DNA of 64,000 nt from Sphagnum compactum (taxonomy: Eukaryota > Bryophyta > Sphagnopsida > Sphagnales): contig OZ234502.1 in NCBI GenBank assembly GCA_965153455.1, positions 14,663,495-14,727,494 of the forward strand. The letters run 5' to 3'. Under the pieces are notes generated by a model that saw nothing but the letters and a program-made list of their open reading frames with translations, made no database searches and was not told the DNA's origin. Within the stretch, counting starts at the first letter, position 1. Each line of letters begins with the position of its first letter. Position numbers and translations under genes: made by a program. Shown here piece by piece: positions 22,831-35,902 of this stretch.

Positions 22831-24346
22831 CTGGGTGGGTTTCAGGGCAACTCTTCTATATATATATATATAACCATGGTTTGCCAAAAGTCAAAGAATT
22901 GGTTTCTAATATTTCAAAAAATCAAAGAACTGATTTCTGATGTATGAGCATGGTTTTAAAAGAACCTAATGATTGACCCTTATTTTTTGCAAACCAAAAG
23001 GCCCATTGTAGAGGTCTTTGGGTACTCGCGAGTTACTTATCTATTTTACAGTTTTTGGATATTTTCACCTTGTCAAAGTGCGAATAGTACATGCCCCTAC
23101 CATTAGGCTTTGCATCCTTTCCGTAAATACTCTTTCGAACGATAACATTATATCATTACCCTTCTCTTATAATGATGTACATTTCAATATAAAGTTGAAG
23201 ATGTTTAAAAATTTATCCCTTTTTTTGAGTGGGCATCTGGTATATGATGAAAGTTCTTAATTCCATGATTTGCATTCAACTTTCCCAATTTTTGCATCAA
23301 GGAACATTTGGGCCTTTAAAGACTTTTCCTTTCACCTTAATGTTTGGGTAGATATAGGAAAAATTAGTCAATACTAGATTTTTAAAATTTTCAAAATGCT
23401 CACATGTGATTTTTTTGAAAGATTATCAACTCTTCAAGGTCACACTCTAACAATAGAACTCACAAAATAATTGTGTGATATCTACAACCAGATTTGGGTA
23501 TTGGACAAAAGCATGTCCAGAGGCCCATAACAGAGAAAACAACTGCGGGGTGTGAGGATATGACATTGCCATCTGTGGCAATAGCACTCCCTTTTTTACT
23601 TTACCCATTTCTCTTCAATCGAATCAGTTGCTTTCAGATGTCTTTGCATAAAGTACATGCAAAGTGAAAAACTAAACAAAGAGACTGCAAGCATCAGTTG
23701 AAATGAAAATGATATTGTAATAGTGTAATTGAAGTTGCCTTACTTAGTTGGTACAACATTACTTGTCTAGAGTGATAATATAAAAACCTTCATAGCAGCC
23801 TTTTTTCTGTGTCTGAAATTTTGTACTATTGCAAAATTTCGGAAATTTTTATTTGCAACTTCAATGATTTTCTGCAAAAAATTGCCAAAATTCATAAGAT
23901 CAAAAAAAAAATCACCAGATACATTGTTCAAGTAGGTAGCAATATATATATAAGGCTTGAGTTTTTTCCATATTTTGTTAATAGCCAAATTGTGTTAAAT
24001 TGTCTTTTGGATGATTGCCACCTCAACTATATCACAAAATTCGGAAAAAATAGTTCATTGCATCATGCTAGATGCATTCACTTGGAGGCAAGTTAAAATT
24101 GGTTTAACCAATGTTTATGAGACCGGGCTTGACCAGCCTCTAGGTTAATAATGGTGGCATAAGAGACCTAAATGACCAACATCTTTTGTGGTGAAGTCTG
24201 TTTACTGGTTCCCAAACCTTTTAACAATGACTTTCATATGCTTCAAGAAAAGAACACCTATTTAGAACATGGATTTCTTGGCTAACTTGGGATGTGAAAA
24301 GCTACATGCCACAATGCATTTATATATAGAGCAAATAAGTGTCTTA

Positions 24347-24719
24347 GATCATCCCCACTGGTGCTCAGTATGTGACCCTGCACAAATATTTGTCACATCC
24401 AACTGTAGTTATTTGCTTTTTTTAACCCCACCTGTAAGAGTGAAATAGGGACTGCAAATAGGTGGGAACTACTAATAGCAAACAACGTCGACCAATCTTA
24501 TGATTGGCCAATCAAAAACAGGGAAAAGTAGTCAGATCATATTTATTACACTCTTCTCTAGCAGGTGCACATCTTTGATGCACCTTTTACTAGCCTCAAC
24601 AAACTGAGCAGATTTGCAGGGAAAAAATCATTTTCCTAAGCCAAACCGGCATATCTTCACTTTTCTTCATCTGATTTTAATGAGCAAGGGTCTCATACGA
24701 AGCACCAGTGGGGATGCCC
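24347..24719. mobile_element. PIF/Harbinger-type MITE, 373 bp, TSD TTA
   Basis: The terminal inverted repeats are GATCATCCCCACTGGTGCT and GGGCATCCCCACTGGTGCT (17 of 19 match), flanked by TTA at 24344-24346 and 24720-24722. The related position in unit 1 (near 20670, ctatctcagtcatgaatg) has no insertion. TTA duplications and a GGGCATC-type end are typical of PIF/Harbinger MITEs. Confidence 0.8.
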
Positions 24720-25689
24720 TTAGTCATGAATAACTGCAGACGTGAGAAACATTCCCCATGGATTAGGGAGTGTGGAGTAGATATCACAAAGCACTTGAAA
24801 AATTTCCATAGTGTATTTCAATTATGGAAGGCACAAAGGCACTTCATATCCATCCAAATCCCTCTAGGAAAGAGGAGGGCTATCATCCCATTCATTAGGA
24901 ATGTGAAGGATCTTATTCAATGGCACCCTCTTTAAAGTGCAATGAATGCCCATATATTCATTGCCAATCCCCATTCCAACCAAAATGATTTAAAATATAT
25001 AAATAAATAGATAGATAAGTAGTGACAGTGTGTTTTGTGATGAAATTTAACAACCTGGTGAATTTGTTTTTCAGCAATTGAAAATAACAACCCAAAAAAT
25101 TGTGATGGGTTTTCACCATTTACAAAAATAAGAAGAATTAGATTCGCACATCTAGACCTAGGCACTTCCTCCATCACCACTTGTAACAGCACTTTTGTAA
25201 AAATGCTCCAGTCCACCTATGGCAGTCACCATTGAATGCTAATTAATCCTCGGGATCCTGACCAATGGATGTACTTAAGGAATTGAGAAGAAAACCTGAA
25301 TTCGTGAGGTTTAAGAAGGAACATTAATCCAATGAATGAAGCTCGAGGATGAAGATCAACTTGGATGAAAGGAGCCATTGTAAGCAGAAACCTGGACCCA
25401 CAACATATAGGTAAAGTAACTGCATGAAAGACAGGAGTTGAGGGTGGGATGATCATTTGGGACAATCATAAATTTTCCATCCTCTTTTGCTAAAGACTCA
25501 GGCAGGTCTGACAGAATATTTGAGGTAACTAATCATCAGCTGGACATCTTGACCAATGTAGGGTTTGTCAATTAATCAAGCTCTGCATGATCCTTACTCC
25601 TCCATGAGATGAGCCATGTACAACTTGTGAAGGTTTTGTGCACATTTGATGTGAATGCTAACGTGCCATAAATGTGCTGGTTACTTGAT

Positions 25690-25836
25690 TCTGCTGCGCC
25701 TACGTCAAACCCCCAGTTTCATTTCTCAGTTTTTTGATTCTGCTGCGCCTCCGTCAAACCCCCAGTTTCATTTCTCAGTTTTTTGATTCTGCTGCGCCTC
25801 CGTCAAACCCCCAGTTTCATTTCTCAGTTTTTTGTT
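25690..25836 (+). repeat. Minisatellite, three units of 49 bp
   Basis: Units at 25690, 25739 and 25788 begin tctgctgcgcct(a/c)cgtcaaa and end ctcagttttttg. They are almost identical, which indicates a recent local expansion. Confidence 0.9.
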
Positions 25837-26945
25837 GTAGCCAAAGTGGCGATCATCCAGAAAAGAATTTGGCTGTACACCAGATATAAAAGTAATTTTT
25901 AATAAAAGGATCCTTCTATGTTTTTGGCTACTTACTGGAAGATAACATTTAAATCTGGAGATTTGGAAATCTTTCCATCAAAATCAAATGAAGAACTCAC
26001 TGAATTGAAGGAAGTGTTACTCTTTATGGCCTGACAATTCAAGAAGAGACAACAAGAGACAATTGTCATCAGTGAATTAGGGCCTTTGTTCCATAAATTC
26101 CCTGGTATAGAATGAAATAGGTTAGTATGTTTCAAGTCACAATTTGGCAGAAATTTGTTGCTGGAAGAATCCCTGGTGAGATCTATTTATTACAAGGTAT
26201 CAGACAGACCAAAGCTCATACATCATTCCTTTAAAAGGCAGCTGGTTCTTTGAGAGGAAATGCTAAACTTATATCCCACTAAGTTATTACCATAACAACA
26301 GTGGATATAATATCTTTACAACCTTCATCTAGTTTAGCAAACCTGTATCTTAAGTCTTTGGAAGATCTAAAAGTAGACTAGTTAAAATCTAAGCTTCTGA
26401 TAAGCCAAGAATGGTTTTTTCCAGTAATTTAAATTGATGTAGCAACAAATAACATAAATATTTCTGAAGAAAAAATTGAAGCATGTAGCATGTGGTCATA
26501 GGTTCCAAATGGCTCGCTCATTAGGGAAGTCCATATCAACTTAGGGAGGGTCTGAATGAAAATATGGTGTGTACTGACTTTTGTGGCCAGGAAGGCCAGT
26601 GGGGGTGGCATTTCATGCCTTCTAACAAATAACAGGTACCAATCAGGTGAAGGGCATTAGAGATATCCGGAAAGTAAGGCAAACACAGCACCGGTACCCC
26701 TATTTGGTCATAAAGAGGGTGAGATTATTAGAAACATGGAAAAACTACACTGGGGCTGGGGATGGAAAATCAGATTTGCACAAACTTTGACAAATCTGAG
26801 TTTCATGCTCTCTTGTTTTTATCTTGAAGCCATGATTGGCTTCAACCGACCAATAACTGCTATTGTTGTGTGTACTGCAGGTATAAATATTTTCAAACCT
26901 CGTGCATTCAATGTTGAGGTTCAGCGTTTTATGACCAGGGGGAAT

Positions 26946-27159
26946 CCAGGGCGATTTCACCCCCACATTGGGATCATGCTAAAAACCCCAAATCTCATTT
27001 AAATGGCCTTATTATTCCCCAAAATTTAAAGATTTGGACTTAGTGAGCCAGATTTAGTCTATGCAGGTGATATTTATAAATGTTTAGAATATGTTTTAAC
27101 AATCTAAAGGGGTTTTGGGTTTTTACCATGATTCCAGGGTGGGGGTCAATTCGCCCTGG
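26946..27159. mobile_element. MITE family M1, longer variant
   Basis: Ends CCAGGGCGATTTCACCCCCA and, on the other strand, CCAGGGCGAATTGACCCCCA. The interior contains AGATTTGGACTTAGTGAGCC and GATTTAGTCTATG, which link it to the 181-bp copies. Its outermost bases differ from those copies. Confidence 0.65.
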
Positions 27160-27181
27160 CTGCGTTTCATACCCATATTTA

Positions 27182-27552
27182 GGCCCACTTTACACTAGGA
27201 GTCAGGGCCAATGTTCAATCCAAATCCAGCATTCCTATTGATGCAAAAGTTGAAATCAGGCCCAAGGGCATTACACTAGGAGTCAAGGCTGACATAGAAA
27301 AAACCTTTTCAATCTGCCCCAAGTTACTAATAAACTCTGAACATTATGGCCTTGTTTTGGCCCCAAAGGCCCAAAAAAAGGATACCATCAAATCTGGAGG
27401 CCAATTTGCGACCCTTGGGGCCAACATTCCGGCATATATCAAATATTCTGAGGTCAATGTTCTAATAACTTGGGGCCATTTTGCAACATAAAAATGCTCA
27501 AAGTTGGCCCCAAGTTTTTTTCTCAGCCCTGACTCATAGTGTAAAGCTGGCC
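27182..27552. mobile_element. TIR element (MITE), 371 bp
   Basis: Begins GGCCCACTTTACACTAGGAG and ends in the complement of GGCCAGCTTTACACTATGAG, and both repeats continue TCAGGGC. Flanks are tta on the left and ttg on the right, which could be an eroded Harbinger-type TTA duplication. An internal partial copy of the end (cattacactaggagtcaagg) sits near 27270. Confidence 0.65.
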
Positions 27553-30500
27553 TTGATAAAATTTCATTACTTTGTGAATAACAGTGTTTGGAGGTTAAAA
27601 GAGGGGTTAGGGGATGAAAGAAGAGTTGAGAAGAGAGTGACCTTTCTGGGTATCTCTACTATCAGCAAGGGTTGCAGTTATATTTTGGATGGGGTCGGTG
27701 AGCATCATTTATTAGGGGCGATCAGTCAAGTTTTGATGATTGTTTTGTTGATGCCTCAATGAGGACATAATTTTGAAAGTTTTACAATGAGACGAATTGC
27801 ACTGTGAGTTGATGTCCAAAAGGAGCCAGGTGTTTAGGGGTCCCCTAATCAGCTCACTTTCAATCCACACATTCAACCTGGTTCCATCCTTGGCAGCAAG
27901 TGCATGCTACTGTTTAAGGCTGGACACAGAAACCTGCTCATTGTGTGCACCCACGCATCTATCACCAACAGTAATAAGCCGCTGATGCTAATTATTTATT
28001 GAAGGATGGCTGTTGATACGTTTTGTGGATTCTTACTGTCTGGGTTTGCAAATTAAGATCATTATCATTGCCAACTTTGCTTGCTGGACCAGGAAATTTA
28101 CTGGGTCACCTTGGCAGCTTCAACACTAATTATGTTGGTTTCAGAAATATTGAAATGATTTTAAATTGATTTTTCAAAGTGTTGAACTTGCTATGGTACT
28201 CCATTTTCCAACATTGAAATGTTGAACTTGCCATGGTACTCCGATGGTAGTCAAGGTACAAGGCCACTGACATGTTTTTAACTTACTGTACATTTGAATT
28301 TTGTTGGCTTTGCTTGTCAGTGAGAGACTTGAGAAGAAGCAGAATTCCTTTGGACCCACATTTTGAGGAATCTTCACTGGATGTTACTCTGAACTATTTA
28401 TATCAGTTCGTTTTCAAAGAAGTTAATGGAACATGTTTCAGTTATATAACTGTTGATGGTTTGATTTCATACCATTAGGGGCATAGCCATTAAGCAATGC
28501 GCTGCTTCAGTGATTTTTTTTGGTGGCAAACTTTCACCATTCTGTGAAAAAAATAAATTTAAGATTATTCTGTCACAAATTCCTTTCTTTAAAAAAAATA
28601 CCCATAACTGAAACAACAATAAATTTTTTGCCCAAAATCACCCTAACTGACTACAATGTGAAAGTTGTTTAAAATTTTTCTACTCTCATGTTTTGATCAC
28701 CAAATTTGACTACATATTCTTATTGACGATTTCCACTTGAACAACATCATAACAAAGCTACATATTCCAATTTGTTAACTAATATCTTGATTATGATTGA
28801 GATGGAGGCCAATTGAGATCTCAATTTATTAGCTTTGCCCCTAGACAGGAGACTAAGCATTGGTGTAGGATTTGGGGATAAACTTTTGGCTCTTAATTCA
28901 CCCAATAAAGTTGTCGATAAAATAATCCTCAATTTACACCTTAGTTTGAGCCTCTCATCTTACCCACTCATAATAAAGTTCTCCATAAAAGTAATCCTCA
29001 TTTTAGGCCTCAGTTTGAGCCTCATCCGACCCACTCATCCTCCCTTTTTTAAAAGCTATCTATAAGATCCACTAAAGTAAAGATCACTCTCCAAAAATAA
29101 GAATGAATACCCTTAAGTAGTCACCACAAATTTCTATTCCAACCACACTACAATCTACCTAGGTTACCATCTCATAGATTAGAGATTAGATTTTTGATAT
29201 ACTCTATCTTAGATAGCCCCCTATGTAGGTCTATTAGGCCTCTCTTGCACTATGAGTTAGACTGTAACCCTTTAAATAATCCCTAAGTGAGTTAGCTTGT
29301 ACCCTTTAAATAATCTCTAAGTATTCCCTAAAGTAGGAAATCCCTAGTCAACTCATTAGGTAGGCTTTCTGTAATCCCCTAAGCAACACACATCTCGTAA
29401 CCTAAATAGACACATAGATAAATGTAACAAGAAGAACTCAAATCATCTTTGGTTTAGGAAAAAAAGAATTTTTCCCATTGTTACTTTCCTATTTCACATT
29501 CCTATTTTGCATTTTGACTATCATCCTTAATTTCAGTGAAACTCAAAGTTTTATTCCTAAATTTCGTTTTCTTTGCAAATAATTCTGATGGGTGATGACA
29601 TCTGAAATATGTTTGCATATGATAGTTGGGTACCTTCATACAAGTGTATGTATAAACATGAGAAGTTCAATATAAAGTAGGGGAAGTTTTTTGTTTCAAC
29701 TTTGAACTTTCCATAAAGGGCATAGTCATTATTAGTGTTGACCAATTATTGAGAAAACAATCTCAGTTATGAACCTGATTATTGATAATCTATAGATGCT
29801 ATTGAATTTTTTTGAAAAATGATGAAATAACATACCCAGTAATACATGTTATTTGAAGCATCAACAAAACTTTATGGGTTGAGTATTGAATTCTCAAATA
29901 ACCTACGCAGATAATTGAAATTCCAGATAATTGAATGTTAAGAAAAAAAACAAGTTATTCATGATTCTGATTATTCATCACCTACTAGATGTTATTAAAT
30001 TTTTATGGAAAATGATAAATAACATACCCATTAATACATATTATTTGAAGCATCAACAAGAACTTTATGGGTTGAGTATTGAATTTTCAAATTTTAATAA
30101 CCTGTGCAAATGATTGAAATGTCATCCATGTGAACTATCAATCCTAAAACCCTCAACATGTTTATGATAGAAAACAGAAAAATAAATAAAGTAAAATGAA
30201 AAACCCCTACAACCTACCCTTCCTAGGCAATATAACCAAGGGTATTTGACAACTTACCTGTATGCATAACCAGCAGTCATTAACCCAAAATAACTGACTA
30301 ATTTGATAATTGGTGGGTCTACTTTTTTAATCAATTATATTGATACCCTGTAATCCAAAAAATAAAATAAAAAATAACCTATTTGGCTGGTTATGAAAAA
30401 ATGCAATAACCAGATAACAACACTGGTCATTTTACTATGTCAAGCTTCTTGTTTTTCTGTCTCTTTAGACTTTAAAGGAGCTCAACAACTACATTTTGTG

Positions 30501-33500
30501 TTGCAATATTTAAGTGGTGAGAAGAATAGTTTTTCTTTTTCTTTTTTCATTTCAATTTGGTGAAGTAGGTGTTCCTGATCATGTGCAAGAGGAATGAGCC
30601 AAATTTGAGTAGCCAATATGGCAACCTAACACTTTTTTTTCCCCTCAAAATATGGCAACTTTGGCATATTTCTGCCCAAAAAATACTTTGTATCCTTCTG
30701 ACAAAAAAATTTTGGGTCATGGTAGTGCAAAATTTTGCACCAAAACAAATACTGGTCAGGTATCAGACAAATTTTTAATTCATTTTCTTTATATATTTGC
30801 AATTAAACACAACAATGTTTTACATAAAACTAAAATATGATGTAAATTTGAGGTGATGCTATATGCATTGCTTAAATATGTGGCTATTACATGATATATG
30901 ACATCATCAAAATTATTTTTTCTAATCACAAAAACATTAAGTTATTTTACACCGTCAAACTCTACATTTGTGGACATATACCATACATATATGTTACAGC
31001 ATTGTTGATCTAGATATATAGTCTATTGGTTTGTTGGATGTGCAATATTTAATTTGTGTTTTTACATTTTTCTTTAAATGTATTAGATTCAATACCAAAT
31101 CATATTTGAATTCCTTACATGATGTTTTACTTTTACTTTGTGGGTTCACCTCTACCAGGGTTATCTCTTCATAATCTCCAACACTTTGTACATTACATGA
31201 GGCTATGGATTCATAAGTGATAAGACTAGGCCAATGGAAAAGTTGCCACATCATATTTGTTAACATGGCAACTAGATTCATGTCACCAACTAGATATCTA
31301 TTCATGCATAGGTTTTCATGCCCAATTATAGATTCCATTTCTAAAAATCAGTATTCCTTGAAAGGATTCTTCAATAACAAGAATTTGTTCTTTAAGAAAG
31401 ATAATTTTTGAAAATTTTAACATTTCTAAAAATAATAGGATTTGTGTTGAACCCACCAAGGTACTATGGTATTAGGTTTGAAAGGCAAACTCATTTATGA
31501 TGTAAGAAGTGGATTAATTCCTCTTTGGAAGTTGTGTACATCGATGGGTACTATTCATGTTAAGGGAAGATGCTATCAAGTTTTCACTTGTAGCTAACAA
31601 CAAGCCTAGTTGATCAGCTGAAAAAAAGCCTAATTGTCCTTTCCAGCACCAACATAGAAGTTGGCCATAAGACCTATGGATCAATCATGCTTGATTGCCA
31701 CCTTTGAAAGGAAAACTTATGAGCTAGCTTAACAATAAGACCAAAAAAACTTTACCATATCTGAGCAATTCCTTCTTTTAAATGCTCTAATGATAAAGGG
31801 CAACATTGCAATAACAAATCTTGAGAAGAAGTTGCCTAAATGACATTTGTAAACGTTTTTGTTCTTATACTGTAATACAAAAGTATCTCCCCCCCCCCAA
31901 TTATAGTAATCAACAATTTTCCCAATTCCTCTTAAAGTTGGTTTAGAAAAACTAAAAAAAAATTACCAACTCAAAATGTCCACATGTATCTCCAACCCAT
32001 AATATTACTACCACATTTTTCAAATGTTTACTTCTTGAAATTTTTTTGCTCAATTGAAACAAACTAAGTAATTCTTGAAATTAACTTTCCCATGTTATGG
32101 CTCTTCAATTGAACATCATTCAGTTTTTCATATCACATTCTACATAAGCAAATGTTGAACTTTTCATTCTTGTTATTTTTTTAAGAGTCATCTAACTTCT
32201 AACCATTAAGCCTATTTTAGCCATCATACTTTGCATTAAAACCTTTCCAATAATCCAAAAGTTGTGTCATTCCATGATTTTTGTTTGCCCAATGTCATTC
32301 TAAATATTGAAGACTCATTGGGAGCTTTAATTTCAAAGATAGAAGTTGCCTTAAGAGTTTTGGTTTGCTTCCCTTCACATTTTTCCAGTTGTCACTTCAT
32401 TGAAATCACATAACATGCTTTTGAATTCACATTCAACTTTCCTTGACATGAAGCCTCAAGGGTTTGCCTTCATGTTGAGAAAAAATTTCATTTTTAATTT
32501 TAAAAAGTTAAGTCACATTCAAATTAAGGTTGCAATAACCAAGTTCCCTTATGGCTTGACCCCTAATGAACCACAAGGTAACCCATACAATAGTTAGGTG
32601 GACCTTATGAAAATACATTTAACATGGCTTTAAAATAGATTGACCTCACAACCTTTTATACATGTAAGGTGGTTATATATCTCAACCAATTTTGTTATCA
32701 ACTTACGGTTCGAAGATTCAAATATAACACAATTGTGTCATATTTATGATTTGTTTTTTAAATGATGTTTTCCCTTGATCAATAATGGGTAATTTGTAAT
32801 GTTGGGTTGTTCTCATTGGGACACTTGGTTTTCAAACTAATTTTCACCATAAAATCCAACTTGTATTACATTTGGTGATAACTAATTTGAAAACCAACCC
32901 AATGGCTTTCACTTGGGTGAAATTGATTCCCCTTTTATAAACATTTGAGAATTGGGTCAGTTCTATGAAAGAATTAGAAGCTAATTTTTATGTTAATAAT
33001 TAAATTATGTTGGTTTAAAGTTTAGGTTAGTTGCTAAATAGAAACCGTAGGTGGTGCCCAAATGTATTAAAACCTTTTGGGGTTAGCTGTTCCTAATCAC
33101 AATTAAGAATTTTGTTTTTTCAGTTGATTTTTTGCATTGCTTTCTTATTTTTCCTTCATGTTGTTTTCTTGTGTTGTTCCTTTGCATTGTTCCTTCATGT
33201 TGTTGTTGTTGTTGTGTCACATTATTAGTGCTACTTGTCTTGTTGTTGATGCTAGTGTTATTGTTGGTCCATCACATTACCTGTGTTATTGTTGGTTCAT
33301 CACATTGCTAATGTTATTCATAGTTTGTCATGTGGTTGGTGGTGGTGCTAGTTATTGCATTGTTGGTGTTATTGTTGGTTGTCACCTTGCTAATGTTGTG
33401 TGAGTTTGTGCATTGTTGGTGTCATTTTTGGTCATCACATTGCTAATGCTACTTGTTATGCTTCTAGGTACCCACTTGAACCATTCCTCCTTTATTGTTG

Positions 33501-33870
33501 TTGTTGTTCATTTGTGTTGCTAGTTGTTATTCCCATTACATGTGTTTTAATGAGGTATTAACCCCTTCACCATTGTTTTGTAAGTGCCGAATTAGTGGTC
33601 CATCACGTTATTGTATGTTTCCAACTACCAAATACACATCATCACCATTGACCCCTCTATCGTTAGTGTTGTTATTAGTCCATCGCATTGTTGCTCTTGG
33701 TTTGTTGTGCTGAATGTGTCATGGTGAGGTATTATTGCACCCATTGCCTTGTGCAAGTGGTGGAACTTGTCTACGATCAGAAGCAAAGGGAAAAGAAAAT
33801 TTGAATCTGTCTAACTTTTTATTTTTTAATAAATAAATTTTGTTTTCCCATTTGTTTTCCTTTTTTCATT
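27553..33870. other. AT-rich intergenic stretch without a recognisable gene
   Basis: No reading frame here resembles a protein family I know. There is a short tandem duplication of about 70 bases (28898-29040). A second tandem duplication lies at about 29770-30120, with a period near 192-200 and a shared block around catacccattaatacat. There is a run of ten C at about 31890 and imperfect ttgttgttgg / catcacattgctaatg repeats at 33140-33470. The rest looks like neutral, decayed sequence. Confidence 0.5.
29767..30120 (+). repeat. Tandem duplication, two units of about 195 bp
   Basis: The string ctgattattgat at 29775 recurs as ctgattattcat at 29967, followed in both by aaataacatacccattaata-like sequence and gggttgagtattgaatt. 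Two units are visible. Confidence 0.75.
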
Positions 33871-33875
33871 TGTTA

Positions 33876-33899
33876 TATATATATATATATATATATATT
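33876..33899. repeat. (TA)n run at the edge of segment B
   Basis: About twelve TA units. Similarity to segment A begins a few bases to the right, at about 33905, so this run marks the duplication boundary or lies very near it. Confidence 0.7.
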
Positions 33900-33929
33900 T
33901 TGTTGGCAATTCACAATGATGCAACAAAA

Positions 33930-34330
33930 TGGTCTTTAAAATGTGGTCACAATCATTACTACCTCTGGAACAAATGAAAACAAGGTAAGTTTTCTTTTTG
34001 TAAATTTAATTTATGTTTCAAAGCCTGGAAATCCTCTCGAAACATGATGAAACATGTTTGAAATACATATTACAACATGTTTGAAGACTATTGAATCATG
34101 TTCAAATATGGTTATGTTCATACCAATTTCCATTGTATATAATGATGGTGTCTGACAACTGGAAGAATGATTGTCCAGTTGTGTACTTAAATGCATATTG
34201 AAGTAAGCAAAATAACCTGTCCAAATGAATGGATGCTATCAATCGAAAGATGCAAGAATCAAAACTAGATTGGAAATCAAATTCTTTCATTCTTGATGAT
34301 GTTGAGTGTAGAAATCAATAGTTAAGGTAA
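33930..34330 (+). pseudogene. MULE/FAR1-type transposase pseudogene, segment B copy
   Basis: Only the central part is present: TTSGTNENK before a GTAAG donor, then after the intron FPLYIMMVSDNWKND and a run matching NRKMQESKLDWK. It equals the 11190-11540 part of the copy 1 pseudogene, with further stops and frame changes. Upstream exons are missing because segment B begins here. Confidence 0.6.
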
Positions 34331-35131
34331 CATTTGAAATGCTTTATTTTTATGTAGGTTAGGTTTGTAATATTTCATTGAAATCTATGTTTCAAAGTTA
34401 TGTTTCAAAATCTAAATTTTCTTTGTTTCATTTTAGAAGTAATTGATTCTATAACTTGAATATGCTTCAATATCAAATTGTGTTATGTTTTGAAGTTCAT
34501 TTCATTATGGGTTCTTTAACAATCTTTCAAAAGCTCTATCATTCAATTCTTTCATGTTTAAATATGTTATGTTATTATGCCAAGTTTCAGTGGGTTATGT
34601 TTCGATTTGTCAAAACTATCATGTGGTTCAATCGAAGGTATGTTTTGTATTGGTATGTATCATGTACATATGTTTCAACGTATTATTTTCAAGTCATAAC
34701 CTAGGTGGGATTAAGGTGCTGTGCAAATGGTGATCTCTACAAACATAACCATACAATTGATGTTTCTAGAATATCTAAGACCCAGTCAAATAACCTATTA
34801 TTAAATGTCCAGTTCTTATTAATTGTTTCATAAAAGCTACTACTTCAAATGAGCGTTTTTGGAAAAACCCAATCTCAAGGTTCTTCAATTGTAAAAATTT
34901 CCAAAAACTAAGTTGAATGTTCTTCAATTTCAAAAAATTGGAAGTAGATGTTCTTTCATTTTTTAAAGACTAGGTTTTTCATTGCTATTTGTTGTCCATT
35001 GTTAGGAATAAGATTTATAAGAATCTTCCATGGTGGAAGGAAATTCTTACATTTCAAATTCATGATCCTCTTTTTGGATTGAAAAAAACCCTATCGTTTT
35101 TACATTGGAGAAGGATCAGTCTTGAGGCCAT

Positions 35132-35902
35132 GTGCATGTAGTCACAATCAAATGAGCAGAAAACTATGTTGGATGACTACCAAAATTCTTTCAAAATTGT
35201 AATTTTGTTAAATATGTTTTTGCGGTGTCACTTTAATGCCATGGTAATCATGGGAAGTTTTGTAAAGTGGCCAATACGAATGTTGAGGAATTCAAAATAA
35301 AAATTGAAAAAAAGTAATTTTGGGTTTTGGTTTTAATAAAGGACTTTTGAACTTGAACAACATTTGCATCAAAAGCAATCAATTTTGTAAATTACTAAGC
35401 TAAAAAATCTCTTAATAATGAAATTTTGATGACTTTTGATTAAGATGATGTTAATTGATTACCCACATTCAAAAAACACTTACAATTTGCAATTTGTGGA
35501 TTTAAAAAAAAGTTTAAAAAAAAATTTATCGAACACAATTAAAAATTTTCAAAAGTCCTTTACCACATGTAAACAAGGTGTTATGAACATGACATCTAAA
35601 ACAAAGTTGTATGTTATGATACAAGAACACAAATCATAAAATAATTTGCATATTTTTATACAATTTGAAATTAGGATAATTTTAAAAATTCAAATGAAAA
35701 ATTTGGTAGAATATGTACACTTTTAGAAAATTATTTAATAAAAAAAATATGATATATTGAAAAATTATACGTATTTTTAATAACATATTGGAAAATATTT
35801 CAACCAAAAAATCCTTTTTATAAGAAAATGAAAATTACCCAAAAAAAGGATTGCAATCCTTGAGTCCTTTGCCATCAGTGGCTCATTTGATTGTGATTGC
35901 AC
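35132..35902. mobile_element. Non-autonomous TIR element, 771 bp
   Basis: Segment A (12301-12320) passes straight through this point. The ends in B carry GTCACAATCAAATGAGC on the left and its near-complement GCTCATTTGATTGTGATTGC on the right. CCAT occurs at 35128-35131 and 35903-35906, a possible 4-bp target duplication, but the outermost bases are uncertain. There is no coding capacity. The superfamily is not assigned. Confidence 0.7.

Larger units (their letters stand above)
23520..26260. repeat. Old tandem duplication, unit 2
   Basis: Collinear with 19560-22830. It differs by the Harbinger-type MITE at 24347-24719, by a 49-bp tandem repeat at 25690-25836 that unit 1 lacks, and by many substitutions. 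No gene is seen. Confidence 0.7.
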
